Counted from the stretch's first letter, positions 1-7,407 are shown. The stretch is 11,014 nucleotides of DNA from JAPHTQ01 sp050295975 (GCA_050295975.1 JBNKQR010000076.1:1-11014), one strand, 5' to 3'. Translations and numbers: made by a program. Notes: generated from the sequence alone by a model not told the origin.

Positions 1-5
1 GATCT

Positions 6-53
6 ATACTCAAAACGGGATGCTTCGGCGTCCCGTTTTTTTTCGCCACGACC
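6..53 (+). repeat. Direct repeat copy 1, carrying a terminator
   Basis: This 48-bp segment matches 155-204 almost base for base. The differences are two single-base indels and substitutions at 10/159, 30/180 and 49/200. The match starts at ATAC, covers the whole terminator hairpin and ends in CGCCAYGACC. It is therefore longer than the hairpin, which points to duplication rather than two terminators that happen to look alike. Confidence 0.8.
12..43 (+). terminator. Intrinsic terminator 1 (UUCG loop)
   Basis: The stem AAAACGGGATGC (12-23) pairs with GCGTCCCGTTTT (28-39) around a TTCG tetraloop, with one T-G wobble. A run of eight T follows at 36-43. The C(UUCG)G closing makes this an unusually stable hairpin. 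It would end a rightward transcript that enters from the left of the window, whose gene is not visible. Confidence 0.85.
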
Positions 54-154
54 CCAACTGATCTGATGATGGGGTCCCGAGTGGATGGCGACTGCGCCGC
101 CACCCTGCGGGCGCACTGCAGACAGGGCGCGTGATCGAATCCAATCTAGCCACC
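54..154 (+). other. Spacer between terminators; possible small RNA region
   Basis: I cannot find a convincing protein gene here. Two local hairpins are visible. GACCCCA (50-56) pairs with TGGGGTC (70-76). TGCGCCGC (93-100) pairs with GCGGGCGCA (107-115) around CACCCT, with one bulged C. Because the segment lies between two duplicated rightward terminators, it could be a short untranslated RNA ended by the second one. It fits no tRNA, 5S, 4.5S, 6S or tmRNA pattern that I know, and no promoter is obvious. It may equally be decayed sequence. Confidence 0.25.
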
Positions 155-204
155 ATACGCAAAAACGGGATGCTTCGGCATCCCGTTTTTTTTTCGCCAT
201 GACC
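155..204 (+). repeat. Direct repeat copy 2, carrying a terminator
   Basis: This is the second copy of the repeat at 6-53, offset by about 150 bp. The stem of this copy is perfect, whereas copy 1 has a wobble pair. Confidence 0.8.
161..194 (+). terminator. Intrinsic terminator 2, probably bidirectional
   Basis: AAAAACGGGATGC (161-173) pairs perfectly with GCATCCCGTTTTT (178-190) around TTCG, and the T-tract runs 186-194. On the minus strand the same hairpin is followed by five T, so it can also end leftward transcription. That matters because the lipoprotein gene stops at 256 and no other terminator lies between it and this hairpin. Confidence 0.85.
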
Positions 205-255
205 GACCCTGTCAGATCACAGGATCCGCAACAGGAAGTGGCCTCAACGGGCACG

Positions 256-537
256 CTATTTAATCTCTTCGAGATAGCTACGTTCGATTGGCGTCTGCAC
301 ATAAACCTTTTTTCCATCCACAGTAGCCCAGAAGTAGTAATAGCCCTTGCCGGGCTCGGTGGTGACCTTGCCGTCTTTCACCACCCAGTTTTTGACGTGC
401 TCACCATCGGCATAGGTAACCTTGTAGTCGCCCTCCAGCCAGGTGACACCGATGCGGGAAATTTTATTCTGTTGCTCCTCACTGCAACCACCCAGCAATA
501 ACAGTAGCAGAGGCAGAAATACTATTTTTCTCATCAT
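256..537 (-). CDS. Small putative outer-membrane lipoprotein, unknown function
   Basis: The protein has 93 residues. It starts MMRK and has a Leu-rich hydrophobic stretch, then the lipobox LGGC with the acylated Cys at residue 18. This is a clear signal-peptidase II lipoprotein signal. Ser at +2 predicts outer-membrane sorting by the Lol rules. The mature part is about 75 residues, rich in Tyr, Trp, Lys and Gly, with alternating polar and aromatic residues (GDYKVTYADG, GYYYFWATVDGKKVYV) that suggest a small beta fold. I do not recognise the family. The start is set by GGAG at 547-544, six bases before the ATG at 537; a TTG at 549 is upstream of this site and unlikely. The gene begins 36 bp after the stop of the mechanosensitive channel gene, so it is probably cotranscribed with it. 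Confidence 0.85.
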   Translation of the reverse strand: MMRKIVFLPLLLLLLGGCSEEQQNKISRIGVTWLEGDYKVTYADGEHVKNWVVKDGKVTTEPGKGYYYFWATVDGKKVYVQTPIERSYLEEIK

Positions 538-573
538 TAGCTTCTCCAAAAGTTGTTCTGTATTTCCATGCCA

Positions 574-2970
574 CTACTCCTGACTATCTTCGCCCTTGCG
601 TGGCATGTCATAGAGATGTACATCGCGTTGCGGGAAGGGAATTTCAATCCCCGCCTCGCGGAAGGCACTATCGATTTTAAAGTTAATATCGCTAGCAACC
701 TGCAATCTTTCATCGATATTCCGAATAAAGGCACGTAGTTCAAAATTGAGTGAACTGTCGCCAAAGTTAATAAACAACACCTTTGGTGGCGTCATACTTC
801 CATCATTGATGATAGTTGGATGCTCTGCGGCAATAGCTAGCAGTATCTCCTGCACCTTTTTGGTATCGGAACCGTAGGCCACACCAATCGGTACACGAAT
901 GCGGCCACGAGCATCGTGCAACATCCAGTTGGTCACCTGACCAGAGATCAGTTCAGAGTTGGGAACAATGACGTCGGCTCGGTCAAAGGTCTGGATCAGA
1001 GTGGAACGAATGCTAATCCGCTTCACATGCCCTTCAGTGTTACCGACCACAATCCAGTCGCCGGTTTTAACCGGGCGTTCAAACAACAGGATCAGACCGG
1101 AAACGAAATTGTTAACGATATTTTGCAGACCGAAACCGATACCAACAGAAAGTGCACCGGCGATGATTGCCAGGTTAGTAAACTGCACCCCGGCGACACC
1201 CAGAGCTATTAATACCGCCAGTGCAACACCGACGTATCCGCTCATGGTCACCAACGCTTCGCGGGTACCTCGTTCCATACGGCTTTTCTTCAGCCACTTA
1301 CCTTCCAGCCTTCCGCACAGCCAGTCGCTGACCGCCAGGAGAAAGACAAAGATCAGTACGGCAATTACCATTCGTACTGGAACGATGGTCAAGGAACCTA
1401 TCTGGAAACCCTCCAGAACATAGTGCGATAGCGCCGACATAACCTCGCTGGAGATCCCCCACACCAACAGTACGCTATAGGCGAAACCGAACCAGACAAC
1501 GGCTACTGCCAGGGTATACAACCAACCAACCCAGGAAATGGATTCGTCTACACCGTAGCCGAGCAGATGACGTAACCCCCTTTGCCAGGAATAGGAACCG
1601 GAACGCAAACCCTCAAAAAACTCGCCCAGAAGCTGGGTCACCATCCGCGTAAGGAACAGTAGCAGGCTAGTCCCAAACACGACACGCAATATCCAATAGG
1701 CAAAGTTACGGTAACCACTCACTTCAGCCACGGTAGTAAGCAGTAGTATCAGTAACAACAGGCCGAATAGACCACGCATACCGTGGGCAAACATCAGTAC
1801 ACGCAGATAGAAAGCACTCCACAACAGAGCCAGACAAGTCAGAAATACATAGATGTCGCGCAATAGTAATTGCGCCGGTTCGCTCAATTGTGTACCAAGC
1901 TCGGTGGTAAAGATCATCATTCCTGCATAAAGAACCAGCAAGAACAGACGCAACCCTCGGGTCAAGCCACGTGACACGCGTTCGGGTATCTCATACAACA
2001 GGGTTACGATACCCTGGCGATATAGGAGTAATCTCAGTACCGTGAGTGCGGCAAAAAACAGGGGCAATGAAACACCCAGGTACCAGGCAAAGGGATAGGG
2101 TTTGCTATTGAATACGGTTAGAGAAAAGATCGCCACCACCGCGCTAAACAAAAGATGAGGCGCGTAATACCCTAACGCATCAAACAGTCGAACAGCGTAC
2201 TGGTATTGCTCAGTATCATGTTGGTTAATCCAGCGCCGACTGCGTCGGTTCAGAACAACACCAATAATTACGGCAATCACAATCAATACAGCAAGTACAG
2301 ACAAAGCCTGTGGCGCAACTGCCTGCAAACCACTTTTGTCGGTCATGAAACTCCAGCCGCCACTCACCCAACGGAGGGTCAACTCAGGATTTTCCAGTAA
2401 GAGGGAATAACTGCTTGGTCCACGCACAAAGAAACGCTCTGTGATCAGCTGCTGGCGTTTCTCCTGCAAGGATTTAAGCAAGGCATTGCTGTGCAGTTGC
2501 AGTAGACGGTAGCCCACCAACATACCTTCCAACGTATTTTTATTCTCACTAACCTCTCGCCGCTGCTGAGTGATGCTATCCGGTTCATTCTCAACAGCCG
2601 TACCAATCGTTTCCAGCTCATTGTTGAGTCGCTGCAACTCTTCGTTGAGGCGTTCGACATATGCCGAGACCGAGGTATTTACTGCAGAGGTCTCCTTCTC
2701 CCAATCCAGCAGCTGCCTCTCATCCACATTTGTCTGACTATGAAGTTCTGCTTCGATCTTGCCGATGCGGTCATCCAGTGCGAGCCACTCCTTGCCGCTG
2801 ACATTATTGTTCCGCATCGCCTCATCGGGTAGAGGGAAATAACTATCGAGGGGATCATCTGTTGCAGTGGCGGATATCGGTGCTAGTGATGAAAACCCAA
2901 CAAGCAGCAGTAACAAAACACTGTGCCAACGTGGGGTGGAGTGGGAACGGTAAGACTCTGTGACTAACAT
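574..2970 (-). CDS. MscS-superfamily mechanosensitive channel, MscK-like
   Basis: An inner-membrane channel that would open under membrane tension to release solutes at osmotic downshock. It has 798 residues: a signal peptide (about 14-36, Leu-rich, cleavage near ATA), a periplasmic domain predicted as coiled coil (about 68-183), and roughly eleven hydrophobic segments from 217 to 625. The last is the MscS pore helix (about 598-625, IIAGALSVGIGFGLQNIVNN), followed by NFVSGLILLFERPVKTGD, the cytoplasmic beta domain with VIVPNSELI, and a C-terminal alpha/beta domain ending near 788. The pore and cytoplasmic parts closely resemble E. coli MscK (IGFGLQ..., LFERPV..GD, LGVAYGSD). The protein is about 320 residues shorter at the N-terminus than the 1120-residue MscK, so I give no symbol. 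I chose the ATG at 2970, with AAGG eight bases upstream, over a TTG at 2991. The gap of about 100 bp to hslO holds no convincing terminator or promoter. Confidence 0.9.
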   Translation of the reverse strand: MLVTESYRSHSTPRWHSVLLLLLVGFSSLAPISATATDDPLDSYFPLPDEAMRNNNVSGKEWLALDDRIGKIEAELHSQTNVDERQLLDWEKETSAVNTSVSAYVERLNEELQRLNNELETIGTAVENEPDSITQQRREVSENKNTLEGMLVGYRLLQLHSNALLKSLQEKRQQLITERFFVRGPSSYSLLLENPELTLRWVSGGWSFMTDKSGLQAVAPQALSVLAVLIVIAVIIGVVLNRRSRRWINQHDTEQYQYAVRLFDALGYYAPHLLFSAVVAIFSLTVFNSKPYPFAWYLGVSLPLFFAALTVLRLLLYRQGIVTLLYEIPERVSRGLTRGLRLFLLVLYAGMMIFTTELGTQLSEPAQLLLRDIYVFLTCLALLWSAFYLRVLMFAHGMRGLFGLLLLILLLTTVAEVSGYRNFAYWILRVVFGTSLLLFLTRMVTQLLGEFFEGLRSGSYSWQRGLRHLLGYGVDESISWVGWLYTLAVAVVWFGFAYSVLLVWGISSEVMSALSHYVLEGFQIGSLTIVPVRMVIAVLIFVFLLAVSDWLCGRLEGKWLKKSRMERGTREALVTMSGYVGVALAVLIALGVAGVQFTNLAIIAGALSVGIGFGLQNIVNNFVSGLILLFERPVKTGDWIVVGNTEGHVKRISIRSTLIQTFDRADVIVPNSELISGQVTNWMLHDARGRIRVPIGVAYGSDTKKVQEILLAIAAEHPTIINDGSMTPPKVLFINFGDSSLNFELRAFIRNIDERLQVASDINFKIDSAFREAGIEIPFPQRDVHLYDMPRKGEDSQE

Positions 2971-3070
2971 ACCCTCGCCCTTGTGGTTCAAACTTCAGGA
3001 TGTAGAAAGTCTATCAGGTAATCTAAGGATTGCAGCGGGATCATTTTGGCAAAACAGAAAATTCGTTGCT

Positions 3071-3967
3071 TCAGTGACGGGTGCGGCTACTGTCCGGTTG
3101 TGGTTGTTTAATAAAAAGCTGTTGCGCATCAATCGCATCATAGCGATACAAACGATTACAAAACTGGCAGATAACCTCCACCGCACCCTCATCAGCTATG
3201 ATACTCATGACCTCATCATGGCCCATTCCACGCAGGGTATCTGCAACCCTTTCACTGGAACAGTTGCAATGGAAGGCAACCGGCTGCGATTCAAAGAGGC
3301 GCAAATCCTCTTCATGGAACAGGCGGCGAATCACCTCCTGCTGCTCCAGCTTCAGTAACTCATCATCGGTAATCGTAGCTCCGAGAGTAGTGATGCGATT
3401 CCAGCTCTCATCGAGATCGTCAGCATCACTCGGCATCCGCTGCAATAACAACCCGGCAGCACGCTGTTCATTCGCTACCAACCACATCCGGGTCGGTAAC
3501 TGTTCTGAACGCTCAAGATAGTTGTCGATGGCCTCCGCCATGGAGTTGCCATGTAATTCGACTATTCCCTGATAGCGTTTGCCGCCTTGACCGGGGTCGA
3601 TGGTAATGACCAGATTGCCGTTACCAAAGCGACTCTGAAGGTCACCATCGGGCACCTCGCCATTCCATCCAGCCATACCTCGTACATGGTAGAGAGGGCC
3701 GCTCTCCTTATCGGCATGGTGTGGACTGCAATCAACCACCAACATATTGATCGGCCCGTCGCCGCGCACCTGCAAGGTGATCGAGCCTTTAAGTTTTAAT
3801 GTTGCCGCCAGCAGCACCCCCGCGACGTAAAGCTGTCCAAGCATTTCACGCACCGCAGGTGGGTAGTCGTGTCGCTCCAGCACCGCACGCCAGGCAGCAC
3901 CCAGCTGCACTACCTCACCACGCAGCGCGGCATCTTCAAACAGGAATCGTTGCAGAGTATCTGACAT
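3071..3967 (-). CDS. hslO: Hsp33 redox-regulated chaperone
   Basis: A cytoplasmic holdase that is inactive when reduced and zinc-bound, and is activated when oxidation forms disulfides and unfolds its C-terminal switch. The protein has 298 residues (E. coli 292). The N-terminal chaperone core spans about 1-220. The zinc-binding cysteines are all present: C234-x-C236 (HCNCSSERV) and C267-x-x-C270 (CQFC), almost exactly the E. coli positions (232, 234, 265, 268), so the redox switch should work. I chose the ATG at 3967 (MSDTLQRF) because GGTGAG lies nine bases upstream; starts at 3976 or 4003 would place the ribosome site on or inside the coding region. The 5' leader is largely a GCAAAG-rich inverted repeat (3978-4030). 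The gene follows gatB in the same direction with 70 bp between. Confidence 0.95.
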   Translation of the reverse strand: MSDTLQRFLFEDAALRGEVVQLGAAWRAVLERHDYPPAVREMLGQLYVAGVLLAATLKLKGSITLQVRGDGPINMLVVDCSPHHADKESGPLYHVRGMAGWNGEVPDGDLQSRFGNGNLVITIDPGQGGKRYQGIVELHGNSMAEAIDNYLERSEQLPTRMWLVANEQRAAGLLLQRMPSDADDLDESWNRITTLGATITDDELLKLEQQEVIRRLFHEEDLRLFESQPVAFHCNCSSERVADTLRGMGHDEVMSIIADEGAVEVICQFCNRLYRYDAIDAQQLFIKQPQPDSSRTRH

Positions 3968-3977
3968 AGAAAGCATC

Positions 3978-4030
3978 TCACCGCAAAGGCGCAAAGAACG
4001 CAAAGGGTTTTCTCTGCACCTTTGCGGTGA
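3978..4030. repeat. GCAAAG-rich inverted-repeat element between gatB and hslO
   Basis: Perfect 12-bp inverted repeats, TCACCGCAAAGG (3978-3989) and CCTTTGCGGTGA (4019-4030), flank 29 bp. The left side also carries GCAAAG three times (3983, 3991 and 4000) at 8-9 bp spacing. On the minus strand the hairpin is not followed by a T-run, so it is not a standard terminator for gatB. On the plus strand a T-run (4034-4039) follows, but no gene is read in that direction. From memory, similar GCAAAG-type intergenic repeats occur in other proteobacteria; I cannot confirm this here. Confidence 0.8.
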
Positions 4031-4037
4031 CTATTTT

Positions 4038-5486
4038 TTAGCCTTCCAACTTGGACTTGAGTAGTTGGTTGACCTGGCCCGGATTGGCCTTGCCCTGCGT
4101 CGCCTTCATCACCTGACCGACAAAGAAACCGATCATCTTGCCGCGCTTGTCCGGTTCTGCATTGCGGTAGTTCTCTACCTGCTGGGTATTGTTTGCAATG
4201 ATCTCGTCGATGACTGCTTCGATGGCGCCGCTGTCGGTGATCTGTTTCAGGCCCTTCTTGTCGATCACTGTATCCGCATCACCTTCCCCACTCCACATCG
4301 CCTCAAATACCTCCTTGGCGATCTTGCCGGAGATGGTGTTGTCGGCAATACGCTTGAGCATTCCGGCAAGCATCTCTGCGGATACTGGTGATTGGTCGAT
4401 CTCCTTACCGTCACGATTCAGTGCGGCGGAGAGGTCACCCATTACCCAGTTAGCGCAGATCTTTGCTTCGGCGCCTGACTTTTCCACTACCAGTTCGAAG
4501 TAGTCAGCGATGCCACGGGAACTGGTCAGGAAGGCCGCATCGTAAGCAGGTAGGCCGAACTGTTCCATAAAGCGAGCTTTCTTCGCATCGGGTAGCTCCG
4601 GTAAGGTCTTACGCAATTCTTCGATGAAATCGTCTTCAATCTCCACCGGAAGCAGATCCGGATCGGGGAAGTAACGGTAATCGTTGGCTTCCTCTTTGGA
4701 ACGCATGGAACGGGTTTCACCCTTATCCGCATCAAACAGACGCGTCTCCTGCACCACCTTGCCGCCGGATTCGATAAGTGCGATCTGACGCTCCACCTCA
4801 TACTCCACTGCTTTTTCTACGAAGCGGAATGAGTTGAGGTTTTTGATCTCGGCACGGGTACCGAACTCTTCCTGTCCCTTTGGGCGTACTGAAACGTTCA
4901 CGTCGCAGCGGAAGGAACCCTCCTGCAGATTGCCGTCGCAGATCCCGAGATAGGTGACAATGGAGTGAACCTTGCGCATGTAGGCGGAGGCTTCAGCACC
5001 GGAGCGCATATCCGGATCGGAGACGATCTCAAGCAGCGGTGTACCGGCACGATTGAGATCGATACCGGTCATGCCGTGGAAATCCTCGTGCAATGATTTG
5101 CCCGCATCCTCTTCCAGGTGGGCACGAGTAATACCGATAGATTTGGTGACACCGTCTTCCAGTTCGATCTCCAGTTGCCCCTTACCGACAATGGGCAGCT
5201 CGAACTGGGAAATTTGATAGCCCTTCGGCAGATCAGGATAGAAATAGTTTTTGCGCGCAAACACAGAGCGCTTGCCGATCTCCGCATCCACTGCCAGCCC
5301 AAACATTACCGCCATGCGCACCGCTTCTTTATTGAGAACGGGCAGCACACCAGGTAAACCGAGATCAACGGCGCAGGCCTGAGTGTTCGGTTCCGCACCA
5401 TAGGCGGTGGCGGCACCGGAAAATATTTTTGATTTGGTGGCGAGTTGCGTGTGGATCTCGCAGCCGATGACAACTTCCCATTCCAT
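4038..5486 (-). CDS. gatB: Aspartyl/glutamyl-tRNA amidotransferase subunit B
   Basis: GatB binds the misacylated tRNA (Asp-tRNA-Asn or Glu-tRNA-Gln) and uses ATP to activate the side-chain carboxylate before amidation with ammonia supplied by GatA. The protein has 482 residues, usual for the family. The N-terminal cradle holds the active site: E10 and H12 in IGCEIHTQL, and E125 in RAHLEEDAGK, match known Mg-binding positions of the S. aureus enzyme. The family signature IDLNRAGTPLLEIVSDPD is at about 142-159. The C-terminal helical and YqeY-like tail domain ends VMKATQGKANPGQVNQLLKSKL, which contacts the tRNA elbow in the family. The start ATG lies 3 bp after the gatA stop, with GGAGGG about ten bases upstream inside the gatA end, so the two are translated from one mRNA and probably coupled. 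Confidence 0.97.
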   Translation of the reverse strand: MEWEVVIGCEIHTQLATKSKIFSGAATAYGAEPNTQACAVDLGLPGVLPVLNKEAVRMAVMFGLAVDAEIGKRSVFARKNYFYPDLPKGYQISQFELPIVGKGQLEIELEDGVTKSIGITRAHLEEDAGKSLHEDFHGMTGIDLNRAGTPLLEIVSDPDMRSGAEASAYMRKVHSIVTYLGICDGNLQEGSFRCDVNVSVRPKGQEEFGTRAEIKNLNSFRFVEKAVEYEVERQIALIESGGKVVQETRLFDADKGETRSMRSKEEANDYRYFPDPDLLPVEIEDDFIEELRKTLPELPDAKKARFMEQFGLPAYDAAFLTSSRGIADYFELVVEKSGAEAKICANWVMGDLSAALNRDGKEIDQSPVSAEMLAGMLKRIADNTISGKIAKEVFEAMWSGEGDADTVIDKKGLKQITDSGAIEAVIDEIIANNTQQVENYRNAEPDKRGKMIGFFVGQVMKATQGKANPGQVNQLLKSKLEG

Positions 5487-5489
5487 CGC

Positions 5490-6941
5490 TTAAAAACCCT
5501 CCGGAGATTTACTGTGCCAGTCAGTCGCCTGCTGGTACTTGTGCGCAACATTCAAAAGCCGAGCCTCATCGAAGTAGTTGCCGATGATCTGCAGCCCTAC
5601 CGGACGCTTGCCGACGAAACCACAGGGTAGTGACATACCGGGCAGACCAGCCAGATTAACCGCGATGGTGTAGATGTCAGCCAGATACATCGCGACCGGG
5701 TCGTCGCTCTTCTCGCCCAGATTGAAGGCTGGGCTCGGTGAGGTTGGCCCCATAATCACATCAACCTTTTCGAATGCCTGTTTGAAATCGTCGGAGATCA
5801 GGTGGCGCAACTGCTGTGCCTTCAGGTAGTAGGCATCGTAGTAACCGGATGAGAGTGCGTAGGCACCGACCATAATGCGTCGTTTCACCTCAGGGCCGAA
5901 ACCTTCACCGCGAGAACGCTTGTAGAGATCTTCAAGATCCTTCGGGTTGTCACAACGATGGCCGAAACGAACACCGTCCATCCGCGACAGGTTGGATGAG
6001 CACTCCGCCGGGGCGACCACATAATAGGTCGGCACTGCGAGGTTGGTGTTGGGTAGTGAGATCTCAACGACCTCAGCACCGAGCTTTTTATATTCTTCGA
6101 TGGCCTCTTCGATCGCCGTGGCGACTTCCGCGTCCAGACCTTCACCGAAGTACTCTTTTGGCAAACCGATTTTCAATCCTTTCAGATCGTTATTCAGTCC
6201 GGTGCTGTAGTCGGGTACCTCACGATCAATACAGGTGGAATCGCGCTCATCAAAGCCTGCCATGGCACCGAGCATCACTGCGCAGTCTTCCGCGGTACGC
6301 GCCATCGGTCCCGCCTGATCCAGCGAAGAGGCGAAGGCGATCATGCCGTAGCGGGAGACCCGACCATAGGTCGGCTTGAGTCCAGTAATGCCACAGAGTG
6401 CCGCAGGCTGGCGAATGGAACCGCCGGTATCGGTGCCGGTCGCACCGGGGGCAAGACGTGCTGCCACGGCAGCGGCCGAGCCGCCAGAGGAGCCGCCGGG
6501 TACCGCGGTGGTATCCCAGGGATTTTTCACCGGGCCATAAAAACTGGTTTCGTTGGAGGAGCCCATGGCGAACTCATCCATATTGGTCTTGCCCAGCATC
6601 ACCGCACCTGCCGCTTTGAAACGGCTGATCACCGTAGCGTCGTATGGAGCGATGAAAGGATCGAGCATCTTCGAGGCACAGGAGGTGCGAACCCCATCGG
6701 TGCAGAAGATGTCCTTATGCGCCAGCGGTATACCCGTCAGCGGCCCCGCGGTCCCCGCTGCGATACGCTGGTCTGCTTCACGCGCCTGGGCCAGGGCGAT
6801 CTCATCGGTCACCGTGATGAAACTGTTGAGCGCCGGATTATGACTTTCAATCCGTGTTAGCAGACTCTGGGTCAACTCCTCACTGGAAAATGCACCGCTT
6901 TGCAGTCCGGTGGCCAGTTCGGCAATAGTTTTGTTGTGCAT
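5490..6941 (-). CDS. gatA: Aspartyl/glutamyl-tRNA amidotransferase subunit A (glutaminase)
   Basis: An amidase-signature enzyme that hydrolyses glutamine and channels the ammonia to GatB. The protein has 483 residues. The Ser-cisSer-Lys triad is intact: K76 (PLAHKDIF), S151 (PGGSSGGSAAAVA) and the nucleophile S175 (TDTGGSIRQPA), each three positions below the S. aureus numbering of 79, 154 and 178. Other conserved blocks are KTNMDEFAMGSSNE near 118-131 and GITGLKPTYGRVSRYG. The ATG at 6941 has AGG about ten bases upstream. The gene lies 35 bp after gatC and 3 bp before gatB in the order gatC-gatA-gatB, as expected for a single operon giving equal subunits. Confidence 0.97.
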   Translation of the reverse strand: MHNKTIAELATGLQSGAFSSEELTQSLLTRIESHNPALNSFITVTDEIALAQAREADQRIAAGTAGPLTGIPLAHKDIFCTDGVRTSCASKMLDPFIAPYDATVISRFKAAGAVMLGKTNMDEFAMGSSNETSFYGPVKNPWDTTAVPGGSSGGSAAAVAARLAPGATGTDTGGSIRQPAALCGITGLKPTYGRVSRYGMIAFASSLDQAGPMARTAEDCAVMLGAMAGFDERDSTCIDREVPDYSTGLNNDLKGLKIGLPKEYFGEGLDAEVATAIEEAIEEYKKLGAEVVEISLPNTNLAVPTYYVVAPAECSSNLSRMDGVRFGHRCDNPKDLEDLYKRSRGEGFGPEVKRRIMVGAYALSSGYYDAYYLKAQQLRHLISDDFKQAFEKVDVIMGPTSPSPAFNLGEKSDDPVAMYLADIYTIAVNLAGLPGMSLPCGFVGKRPVGLQIIGNYFDEARLLNVAHKYQQATDWHSKSPEGF

Positions 6942-6976
6942 TTGTGTTTACCTGAAAAAATCGTATGGGGGAGCAA

Positions 6977-7264
6977 TCACTCAATAACCTTGGGCACCAG
7001 GAACAGACCATTATCCACTGCCGGGGCATGGGCCTGGAGGTGATCGCGGAGATTCTCTTCGGTGACCTTATCCTCACGCAGACGCTGGACCATCTCCAAC
7101 GGGTGGGCCATGGGGGCCACTCCGCTGGTATCCACGGCGTTCATTTGCTCCACCAGAGAGAGGATATTGGAGAGATTTTCGGCATAGTGAGGGACGTCCG
7201 TCTCACTGATCTCGAGACGCGCCAGGTGCGCAATGTTCTCCACATCGCTTTTGTCGAGTGCCAT
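6977..7264 (-). CDS. gatC: Aspartyl/glutamyl-tRNA amidotransferase subunit C
   Basis: A small subunit that wraps around the GatA-GatB interface and stabilises the complex. The protein has 95 residues, the normal length, with the family start MALDKSDVENIAHLARLEIS, the central NILSLVEQMNAVDTSGVAPMAHP block and a C-terminal DNGLFLVPKVIE. I chose the ATG at 7264 because it matches the family N-terminus and has GGAG eight bases upstream; the frame is open further upstream to 7405, but that stretch lies in the divergent promoter region. It is the first gene of the leftward block. Confidence 0.96.
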   Translation of the reverse strand: MALDKSDVENIAHLARLEISETDVPHYAENLSNILSLVEQMNAVDTSGVAPMAHPLEMVQRLREDKVTEENLRDHLQAHAPAVDNGLFLVPKVIE

Positions 7265-7407
7265 TCGGGATGCTCCAGATTCGAGGTATTGGGCGAAAAG
7301 AAGAAACTTATCACATATATGTCCTTGCCCAAAGACCCGCCAGATTGCTAAATTAGTGCGATCTTTACTGGTGTGATAAACCTGACAACACAAAAGCGAC
7401 GGCAACT
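7265..7407. promoter_or_regulatory. Divergent intergenic region driving gatCAB and mreBCD
   Basis: These 143 bp must hold promoters for both directions, unless transcription enters from elsewhere. For mreB the best fit I see is TTGCCC (7325-7330), an 18-bp spacer and TAAATT (7349-7354). For gatC an extended -10 TGTGATAAG is possible on the minus strand (7315-7307), with only a poor -35 about 16 bp upstream. All matches are weak (4/6 or less per box), so the promoter positions are guesses; that the region is regulatory is well supported by the gene layout. Confidence 0.5.
7308..7379. repeat. Inverted repeat and palindrome in the gat/mre divergent region
   Basis: TTATCACA (7308-7315) and TGTGATAA (7372-7379) are perfect 8-bp inverted repeats 56 bp apart. 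The left arm overlaps a perfect 10-bp palindrome, ACATATATGT (7313-7322). The TGTGA cores recall CRP-type half-sites, but there is no proper TGTGA-N6-TCACA site. The pair could be paired operator arms; the function is inferred only from position. Confidence 0.4.

Noticed and set aside
44..90. A possible 5S rRNA remnant (GACCCCA and GATGATGGGGTCCCG resemble 5S segments)
   Set aside because: The rest of 5S, including the closing helix and loop sequences, is missing, and the short matches can be explained by a simple hairpin.
130..155. A tRNA-like tail (ATCGAATCC ... CCACCA)
   Set aside because: The flanks of the supposed T-loop do not pair, no 5' acceptor strand complementary to TCTAGCC is present at the right distance, and no anticodon arm fits.
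85..501. A rightward open frame of 138 codons across the left edge
   Set aside because: It runs through the second terminator and antisense to the lipoprotein gene, has a low-complexity unfamiliar sequence, and no ribosome site. It is best read as a shadow.
3968..4003. Longer hslO starting at 4003 (12 extra residues)
   Set aside because: The extra codons lie inside the GCAAAG repeat, do not match Hsp33 N-termini, and would place the only ribosome-like site within the coding region.
4031..4040. The T-run after the gatB-hslO inverted repeat as a terminator
   Set aside because: It follows the hairpin only on the plus strand, where no gene is read. On the minus strand, the direction of gatB and hslO, no T-run follows.
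5996..6843. Several rightward open frames opposite gatA
   Set aside because: They are antisense frames of a GC-rich conserved gene, Arg/Ser/Pro-rich in composition, with no recognisable domains.
7265..7405. gatC extended upstream to 7405
   Set aside because: The extension falls in the divergent promoter region and is not part of GatC, whose family N-terminus begins at the ATG at 7264 with its own ribosome site.
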